This document shows, piece after piece, positions 58,505 to 64,000 of a DNA stretch of 64,000 bases; the stretch's first letter is position 1, and every line of letters begins with the position of its first letter. The notes under the pieces are model-generated. The model was given only the letters and a program-made list of their open reading frames with translations. It made no database searches and was not told where the DNA came from. The translations under genes and the position numbers were made by a program. The stretch lies in the NCBI RefSeq assembly GCF_020400585.1, contig NZ_JAINVF010000009.1, forward strand, positions 186,001-250,000, read 5' to 3'. The DNA is from Streptomyces sp. NK08204 (GTDB taxonomy: Bacteria > Actinomycetota > Actinomycetes > Streptomycetales > Streptomycetaceae).

Positions 58505-60049
58505 ATGGCGAACCCCTCCCGGCTGCGGGCCGCAGCGCTGACCACCGCCGCCGTGCTGCTGTCCGCGCTGCTCGCCGGATGCAGCGACGACGCCAAGGAC
58601 AGTGACCTGGCCGCGCAGAAGCTGGACTGGAAGGACTGCCCGGCCCCCTCCGAGGCGGAGGGCAGCGGCAGCGCCCCGTCCCCGCTGCCGAACGGCACCA
58701 AGTGGCAGTGCGCCACCATGAAGGCGCCTCTCGACTGGAGCAGGCCCAAGGGCGACACCATCGGCATCGCCCTCATCCGCGCCAGGGCCAGCGGTGAGGC
58801 GGGCAAGCGGATCGGCTCCCTCGTGTTCAACTTCGGCGGCCCGGGCGGCAGCGGCATCACCGCGCTGCCCGCGTTCGCCGCCGACTACGCCACCCTGCGC
58901 ACCCGCTACGACCTGGTCAGCTTCGACCCGCGCGGAGTCGGGCGCAGCGCGCCGGTGAAGTGCGAGAGCGACAGCCAGCTGGACGCGTACTTCCAGCAGG
59001 ACGGGACGCCCGACGACAGCGCCGAGCGCACTCAGCTGCTCAACCGCACCAAGCAGTTCAACGCTGCCTGCAAGAAGCACTCCAAGAGGGTCCTGTCGCA
59101 TGTGCGCACCACCGATGCGGCCCGAGACATGGATCTGATGCGCCAGGTCCTCGGCGACGACAAGCTGCACTACTTCGGCATCTCCTACGGCACCGAACTC
59201 GGCGGCGTCTACGCCCACCTGTTCCCCAGGCACGTCGGGCGGGCCGTCCTCGACGCCGTGGTCGATCCCACGCAGAACCCGGAGCAGAGCGCGCTCGGAC
59301 AGGCCAAGGGTTTCCAGCTCGCGCTCGACAACTTCGCCCGGGACTGCACGTCGAAGGTCACCGAATGCCCGGTCGGTGACACCGCCCAGGACGTGAAGAA
59401 CCGCATCGCCAAACTGCTGGCCGACCTGGAGAAGAAACCGATCCCCGGCCTCCCCCCGCGCGAGCTGACCCAGACGGCCGCGACCAACGGGATTGCGCAG
59501 TCCCTGTACTCGAAGGACTTCTGGGAGTACCTCACCGAGGGGCTTGAAGAGGCGTACAACGGTGACGGCAAGATCCTGATGCTGCTGTCCGACGCGATGA
59601 ACGGCCGCAGTGAGAACGGCGAGTACAGCAACATCACCGCGGCGAACATCGCGATCAATTGCGCCGACGAGAAACAGCGCTACACGGCGGACTTCGTGCA
59701 GCAGAAGCTGCCCGAGTTCCGTGCCGCCTCCCCGCTGTTCGGGGACTTCCTGGCCTGGGGCATGGTCAGCTGCACCGACTGGGCCGTGCCGGGCGCCGCG
59801 GACCACCCCGACGTCAGCGCACCAGGGGCGGCGCCCATCCTCGTCGTCGGAAACACCGGCGACCCCGCCACCCCGTACGAGGGCGCGCAGAAGATGGTGG
59901 ACGCGCTCGGCAAGGGCGTCGCCGTCGAGCTGACCTACAAGGGACAGGGGCACGGCGCGTACGACAGCAAGAACACGTGCGTGCGGGGCGTGGTGGACGG
60001 CTATCTGCTGGAGGGGAAGGTGCCGAGGGCCGGTACGGTCTGCTCCTGA
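58505..60049 (+). CDS. Secreted alpha/beta-hydrolase lipoprotein (tripeptidyl aminopeptidase-like)
   Basis: A 514-residue exported hydrolase. The lipobox LSALLAGC (Cys about residue 26) predicts a lipoprotein signal. The catalytic domain has the nucleophile elbow GISYGTELGG, preceded by NFGGPGGSG (oxyanion region) and DPRGVGRS. The C-terminal TAP-like domain has GNTGDPATPYEGA (acid) and GQGHGAY (His). It probably releases tripeptides or amino acids outside the cell. A paralogue of similar length follows. ATG at 58505 lies about 100 bases after the flippase stop. Confidence 0.92.
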   Translation: MANPSRLRAAALTTAAVLLSALLAGCSDDAKDSDLAAQKLDWKDCPAPSEAEGSGSAPSPLPNGTKWQCATMKAPLDWSRPKGDTIGIALIRARASGEAGKRIGSLVFNFGGPGGSGITALPAFAADYATLRTRYDLVSFDPRGVGRSAPVKCESDSQLDAYFQQDGTPDDSAERTQLLNRTKQFNAACKKHSKRVLSHVRTTDAARDMDLMRQVLGDDKLHYFGISYGTELGGVYAHLFPRHVGRAVLDAVVDPTQNPEQSALGQAKGFQLALDNFARDCTSKVTECPVGDTAQDVKNRIAKLLADLEKKPIPGLPPRELTQTAATNGIAQSLYSKDFWEYLTEGLEEAYNGDGKILMLLSDAMNGRSENGEYSNITAANIAINCADEKQRYTADFVQQKLPEFRAASPLFGDFLAWGMVSCTDWAVPGAADHPDVSAPGAAPILVVGNTGDPATPYEGAQKMVDALGKGVAVELTYKGQGHGAYDSKNTCVRGVVDGYLLEGKVPRAGTVCS

Positions 60050-60228
60050 TCCCCGCATTCGCACACAATTCCCCCCGTCTGAGGAATTCCGCCGAACCAT
60101 CCCAAGAGCCCAGCGAATCCCCAGGTCACAGCGTTATCCACAGGCTGTCACGGGCTGTGTTCCGGCGGCCTACGATGGCCTCATCGCTCGCCGCGGACGA
60201 GATGCGGGGGGCCCGTGAGGGGGTGCGC

Positions 60229-61779
60229 ATGTCTCGATTCCCGCGGTGGTTGGCTGCCGCGACGACGGCGCTGCTGGTGGCCGGGTGCGGCGGTGGCTCG
60301 TCCGGTGGGGGCAGCGGCGAGAACAAGGCGGCCGGTGACCGGTCCACTTCCCCGTCGGCCGCAGCGTCCGCCATGCGAGCCCTCCCCTCCTCACTCACCG
60401 GGCAGCGCCTCGACTGGCACCGCTGCAAGGCCACGGCGGACTCGGACGCGCCGGGCGACGACTGGCGGTGCGCGACGCTGAAGGTGCCGCTGGACTGGTC
60501 GAGGCCGGACGGCAAGACGATCGGGCTCGCCCTCATCCGCGCCCGGGCGACCGGCGGCGACCGGATCGGCTCGCTCATGTTCGACTTCGGTGGCCCCGGC
60601 GCCTCGGGCGTGTCGATGATGCCGTACTACGCGGCCACCACCGCCAAGCTCCAGGAGCGCTACGACCTGGTGAGCTGGGACCCGCGCGGGGTCGGCGCCA
60701 GCGAGGGCGTCCGCTGCCGGAGCGACCGGGAGATCGCGGCCAGGGAGGACGTGGACGCCACCCCGGACACCCCGGCCGAGGAGCAGGCGTACTTCCAGGA
60801 CTCCGCCGACTTCGGCAAGGGTTGTCAGAAGGCCGCCGGGCCACTGCTGGCCCACGTGTCGACCGCCGACACCGCACGCGACATGGACCTGATGCGCCAG
60901 GTCCTCGGTGACGGCAAGCTGCACTACTTCGGCATCTCCTACGGCACCGAACTCGGCGGCGTCTACGCCCACCTGTTCCCCAGGCACGTCGGGCGGGCCG
61001 TCCTCGACGCCGTGGTCGACCCGACGGCGGACGCGGTGGGTCACGCCGAGAACCAGGCCCGCGGCTTCCAGCGGGCCCTGAACGACTATCTGAAGTCCAC
61101 GGGCCAGGACCCGGAGCAGGGCTCGCGGAAGATCGCGGACCTGCTGCGGCGGATCGATGCCCGGCCGCTGCCGACGTCGTCCGGGCGGAAGCTGACCGAG
61201 ACGCTCGCGGTCACCGGGATCGTGCTGCCGCTGTACAGCGAGTCGAGCTGGCCTACGCTGACGAGCGCGCTGAAGTCGGCACAGCAGGGCGACGGTTCAC
61301 GGCTGCTGGCACTCGCGGACCAGTACAACGAGCGGGACTCCGCGGGGCACTACGGCACCACGAGCCACGCCCAACGGGTCATATCGTGCCTGGACGACCG
61401 GCAGCGGCCCACCCTGACGGAGACGAAGAAGCTGCTGCCGCAGATCAGACAGATCTCGCCGGTCTTCGGGAACTTCCTGGGCTGGGACACGGCCGGCTGG
61501 TGCCACGACTGGCCGGTACCGGGCCAGTACGACACCCCCGAGGTCAGCGCCCCCGGTGCGGCGCCGATCCTGCTGGTCGGCAACACCGGGGACCCGGCCA
61601 CCCCCTACGAGGGCGCCCGCAGGATGGCCGACGAGCTGGGCAAGGGCGTCGGTATCGAACTCACCTGGAAGGGCGAGGGACACGGGGCGTACGGCAGCGG
61701 CAGCGACTGCGTCGACTCGACGGTGAACGCGTACCTGTTGGACGGCACGGTGCCGGCGGACGGCAAGGTCTGTTCCTGA
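60229..61779 (+). CDS. Secreted alpha/beta-hydrolase lipoprotein, paralogue of the preceding gene
   Basis: A 516-residue exported hydrolase with a lipobox LLVAGC (Cys at about residue 20), then a Gly/Ser-rich spacer. The elbow GISYGTELGG, the FDFGGPGASG region, DPRGVGAS, GNTGDPATPYEGA and GEGHGAY match the upstream gene. A 105-base stretch (60915-61019) is identical to 59161-59265 of the paralogue, third positions included. ATG 60229 is chosen after GTGAGGGGG. The 179 bases upstream carry a DnaA-box-like TTATCCACA at 60134-60142. The two probably have overlapping substrates. Confidence 0.92.
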   Translation: MSRFPRWLAAATTALLVAGCGGGSSGGGSGENKAAGDRSTSPSAAASAMRALPSSLTGQRLDWHRCKATADSDAPGDDWRCATLKVPLDWSRPDGKTIGLALIRARATGGDRIGSLMFDFGGPGASGVSMMPYYAATTAKLQERYDLVSWDPRGVGASEGVRCRSDREIAAREDVDATPDTPAEEQAYFQDSADFGKGCQKAAGPLLAHVSTADTARDMDLMRQVLGDGKLHYFGISYGTELGGVYAHLFPRHVGRAVLDAVVDPTADAVGHAENQARGFQRALNDYLKSTGQDPEQGSRKIADLLRRIDARPLPTSSGRKLTETLAVTGIVLPLYSESSWPTLTSALKSAQQGDGSRLLALADQYNERDSAGHYGTTSHAQRVISCLDDRQRPTLTETKKLLPQIRQISPVFGNFLGWDTAGWCHDWPVPGQYDTPEVSAPGAAPILLVGNTGDPATPYEGARRMADELGKGVGIELTWKGEGHGAYGSGSDCVDSTVNAYLLDGTVPADGKVCS

Positions 61780-61801
61780 ACGCGACGGGGCACACGCAGC
61801 T

Positions 61802-62206
61802 TCACAGCAAGGCGATCTGCCAGACGAGGAGCAGCGTGCTCAGCACCGCGGTGAAGATGGCACCGCGGAGCGTGGCGCCCAGGCCGCCGTAGGGATCCAT
61901 CGGGCTGTAGGGACTGTCCAGGGAGACGAGGACGGTCATCGAGGAGCCGAGGTCGGCGGGTCGGCCGAAGCTCGCGTTGGCGATCTCGGCCTCGTAGCGC
62001 TTCCCGTCGATGTGGTAACGGACGACCGGCGTGAGGAGGTACGCGCCCGGCTTTCCGCTCTCGGTGGCGCGGTTGTCGATCACCTCGGCCGACAGCTCGA
62101 GCGCCGTCGGCCGAATCTGCCGGAGCGTCACATTGTTCCGTAGTTCGCGCGCCATGGTGACGAGCGATGCCACGAGTACTCCTGCTGTCACCAACACCCA
62201 CACCAT
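61802..62206 (-). CDS. DUF3592-type membrane protein
   Basis: A 134-residue protein with an N-terminal membrane helix (MVWVLVTAGVLVASLVTMA), a small beta domain of the DUF3592 kind (YLLTPVVRYHIDGKRYEAEIANAS, VLVSLDSPYSPMDPYGG) and a C-terminal helix (FTAVLSTLLLVWQIALL). Function unknown. The ATG at 62206 coincides with the expected transcription start of a well-formed promoter, so it is translated from a leaderless mRNA. It marks the left edge of the accessory region at the window end. Confidence 0.78.
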   Translation of the reverse strand: MVWVLVTAGVLVASLVTMARELRNNVTLRQIRPTALELSAEVIDNRATESGKPGAYLLTPVVRYHIDGKRYEAEIANASFGRPADLGSSMTVLVSLDSPYSPMDPYGGLGATLRGAIFTAVLSTLLLVWQIALL

Positions 62207-62212
62207 GGGGCA

Positions 62213-62241
62213 TCTATAGCGCACCGGGGAGAGCCGGCCAA
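62213..62241 (-). promoter_or_regulatory. Leaderless housekeeping promoter of the DUF3592 gene
   Basis: On the minus strand -35 TTGGCC (62241-62236), a 17-base spacer and -10 TATAGA (62218-62213) place the start at about 62206, the A of the ATG. Confidence 0.7.
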
Positions 62242-62378
62242 CGGGCAACGACACAAGCCCATGGCGTCTGAACTGGTCAGAGTCGTGGGCTCCTCAGTCG
62301 TGCTGGTCAGCCGGAGTGCCGATCAGCAGACCGGCAAGTCAGGGCACGTGTGGCCTGACCTGCGGATCTCCCTCGTTC

Positions 62379-62775
62379 TCACCCATCCGGGGCCGTCGTG
62401 GGGCCGTCAACGGTGTCAGGGCCGTCCGCGAAGGCCCGGTTCACCGCCGTCCGGGTCCGCTTCTCGCTGCTGGGCATCAGATGCGTATACGTCCGCAGTG
62501 TGAAGCCCGGATCGTGGTGTCCCAGGTACTCGGACAGAGCCTTGACGCTCTCCCCCGCATCCAGCAGGACGGACGCATAGAAGTGCCTCAGCGCGTGCAT
62601 TCCGCTCGCTCGACCGCGAGGGTCCCGCGCCACGCTCCTGCAGAGTTCCTACGGGCATGGCGACGCGTTGACCGATGTCCTCGGCTCTCTCCAGCTCCTC
62701 GGAGTGTCCGGCAGGATCACGGACTTGAGATCTTCCGGCCGTTGCTCGTTCCAGGTTCCATGTGAGAACGCTGAC
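62379..62775 (-). pseudogene. Remnant of a tyrosine recombinase (phage/ICE-type integrase)
   Basis: The last 84 codons (62379-62633) form a good integrase C-terminus: HALRHFYASVLLDAGE with the HxxR box, EYLGHHDPGFTLRTYTHL with the second His and the catalytic Tyr, and a typical end. Upstream the reading frame breaks; another frame shows WNEQRPEDLKSVILPDTP before a stop. At least one frameshift and loss of the N-terminal two thirds make it non-functional. It points to an old integrative element in this region. No adjacent tRNA is seen. Confidence 0.75.
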
Positions 62776-62790
62776 CCCTAGCATCCTCGC

Positions 62791-63279
62791 GTGGAGGAGA
62801 GACGAATTGGCTTTGGCCCGCGCGAGCAGCGCAATATTCGGATGCGCGCATTTGGCCTTGTGGTGCTGGTCGGCCTCGTAGCGGTGCTGGTGGTGACCAA
62901 GTCGCACGGGACCAACTGGACCGCCCTCGCCGTGCTCGTGGTCGCCCTTATTACCGGCGTCCTCACAATGCTGCGGTACGGCTCCGGCGCGACGTTGCTG
63001 ACCCCTTCAAGTGTGGTGCTGACCACCGTGTTCGGTCGGAAGTCCGTGCCATGGGATCAGGTCACCCGCATTGAGGTCCTCGGTCGCACCGGCCGCTTTG
63101 GGCAGTACTGGCGGATAGCCCGAATCCACCGTACCGATGCGCGTCCACTGCCGCTTCCTGGCCTCGTCGAGGCCGGGTCGGGCCTGTCGGAGGCCGAGTT
63201 TCAGGAGCAAGTACGCACCCTGCTGAACTACTGGCAGCAGGCGACCGGACGCACCGAGAAGATACTCATCACTCCCTGA
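62791..63279 (+). CDS. Membrane protein with PH-like domain
   Basis: A 162-residue protein. Two adjacent membrane helices (about residues 18-36 and 43-60) are followed by a domain resembling bacterial PH domains (SSVVLTTVFGRKSVPWDQVTRIEVLG, VPWDQV being the common core). GTG at 62791 lies six bases after a TAGCAT box, so it may be leaderless. Function unknown. It overlaps no integrase sequence and looks intact. Confidence 0.7.
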   Translation: MEERRIGFGPREQRNIRMRAFGLVVLVGLVAVLVVTKSHGTNWTALAVLVVALITGVLTMLRYGSGATLLTPSSVVLTTVFGRKSVPWDQVTRIEVLGRTGRFGQYWRIARIHRTDARPLPLPGLVEAGSGLSEAEFQEQVRTLLNYWQQATGRTEKILITP

Positions 63280-63834
63280 GCCCATCGGAGATCGGCTGTC
63301 GGCACGGCACCTGACATCAGCGTTGGCAGTCAACAGCGGACCGGAACGTCTGAGGGCGAACCGGAATCCGCCCCCGACCGCGAGTTTCAGCACGCAGCAG
63401 GGTCAGACGGCGTCGCCGTCAACGGCAGCGGGTTGGCTTGCCGCCATGACCGATGACGCCGTTCTTCGCCTGGACCGCGACAGCGCTGAAGATCCGTACG
63501 AGGTGTTGTGGCCAGTCGGCGAGCACCTTGCTGCCGATGCGTCCAACCCGGTCTTGCCTGACGAAGCCCACACACGCCTAGGCCGGATGATCAAGCCTTG
63601 GGCCACTAGCTGGGCAAGTCCGCGCCTCTGCAGGACCGTGGGGCTGGGCCGTCCTGGGGCCGTCCGAGGTCAGCCGACACCAACCGACAAGGCCCCGGAG
63701 TCCTAGCCCAGACACCGGGGAGCAAGTAACCCGCCGGTAGGTTTCAGCGGTTCAGATCCACCGTTTCCCCACGCCAGGCACCTCGTTGAGCCGATCGGGT
63801 GAACGCCCGGAGAGTCGACGGCAAAGGGGCGGGC
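63280..63834. other. Accessory intergenic region without a confident gene
   Basis: Frames exist here (for example 63446-63706 plus, beginning MTDDAVLRLDRD), but none has a good ribosome site or a recognisable domain. The GGGGCCGTCC-type motif near 63655 resembles a similar one near 62400 by the integrase remnant. Probably debris of an integrated element. Confidence 0.5.
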
Positions 63835-64000
63835 GTGCGACAGGAGTGGTCGCCGGAAGACGTGGTGGCGTGCTGGACGCTGGTAGATGGTGACTGGGAC
63901 TTGGTGGCGAATAAGTCTGGCCCGACCCGGCTCGGCTTCTGCCTGATGCTCAAGTTCTTCGAGATCGAGGCCCGGTTCCCGGATGTCGTCGAGGAGTTCC
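63835..64000 (+). CDS. Tn3-family transposase, N-terminal part (DUF4158), cut by the window end
   Basis: The 55 visible codons (VRQEWSPEDVVACWTLVDGD and on) match the N-terminal DUF4158 domain of Tn3-family transposases. The conserved run with a Gly-Pro-Thr-Arg-Leu-Gly-Phe core followed by LMLKFFEIEARFP is diagnostic. GTG at 63835 follows GGGGCGGGC; an in-frame GTG at 63799 is an alternative. The rest lies outside the window, so completeness and terminal repeats cannot be judged. Confidence 0.82.
   Translation, partial: MRQEWSPEDVVACWTLVDGDWDLVANKSGPTRLGFCLMLKFFEIEARFPDVVEEF

Noticed and set aside
62379..62633. A functional integrase of an active integrative element
   Set aside because: Only the C-terminal catalytic part remains in frame; the upstream part is frameshifted and the Arg-containing N-terminal catalytic box is missing.
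63744..63953. A small minus-strand gene (69 codons) overlapping the transposase start
   Set aside because: The plus-strand DUF4158 match is clear and the minus frame has no recognisable feature.

Overview
The window is a high-GC actinobacterial chromosome segment, almost certainly Streptomyces. Support comes from very high GC, frequent GTG starts and leaderless-looking promoters. It also comes from family content: sigR-rsrA with the long sigma-R' form, wblC with an attenuated leader, AdnA/AdnB helicase-nucleases, a mycoredoxin and the albaflavenone pair (epi-isozizaene synthase plus CYP170-type P450). From memory, the gene order from nrdAB through the albaflavenone pair, def, rsrA-sigR, aroA, hisN, Fur and on to wblC and uvrD2 resembles the S. 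coelicolor core around SCO5220 to SCO5180. No alignment was run.

Layout. 1-3.6 kb: polyprenyl diphosphate synthase, a DUF3311/MctP-type symporter pair and a GNAT acetyltransferase. 3.6-7.3 kb: class Ia ribonucleotide reductase nrdAB behind a pair of NrdR-like boxes and a cobalamin riboswitch. 7.4-9.85 kb (minus): a translationally coupled terpene synthase-P450 operon. 10-15 kb (minus): peptide deformylase, a TPR protein, a possible decayed gene, rsrA, sigR, an alpha/beta hydrolase and a SRAP protein. 15-21.5 kb (plus): M50 peptidase, aroA, rsgA, SMR transporter facing a TetR regulator, hisN, a CBS protein and a Fur regulator. 21.6-27 kb (minus): two identical initiator tRNA genes flanking a Sel1-repeat protein, then a large UPF0182 membrane protein. 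27-33 kb: PPA1309 protein, Lon-like PDZ protease, moaE, an atypical SDR, a DUF2342 metalloprotease and a Nudix protein. 33-41 kb: a three-gene AIM24/TerD-AIM24 operon, a DUF45 metallopeptidase, an orphan ThiF-like protein and an ABC1 kinase. 40.9-42 kb: wblC and its leader. 42-55 kb: uvrD2, mycoredoxin, nudC, an M20 peptidase, adnB, adnA and an alkyltransferase-like protein (DNA repair and redox). 55-62 kb: a pseudokinase-flippase fusion and two paralogous secreted peptidases. 62-64 kb: an accessory edge with a broken integrase and the start of a Tn3-type transposase.

Themes. Thiol-redox control appears twice: sigR has a GGAAT-N18-GTT promoter, and a matching promoter precedes the mycoredoxin gene 31 kb away. 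dNTP supply is controlled at two levels, by NrdR boxes and a B12 riboswitch. Antibiotic-responsive control is visible at wblC as an AT-rich autoregulatory promoter, an upstream ORF and an intrinsic terminator before the gene. The least-explained items are the TerD-AIM24/AIM24 operon, the orphan cyclodehydratase-like ThiF protein and the pseudokinase-flippase fusion. All calls come from reading the sequence and recalled family knowledge; no database search was run.
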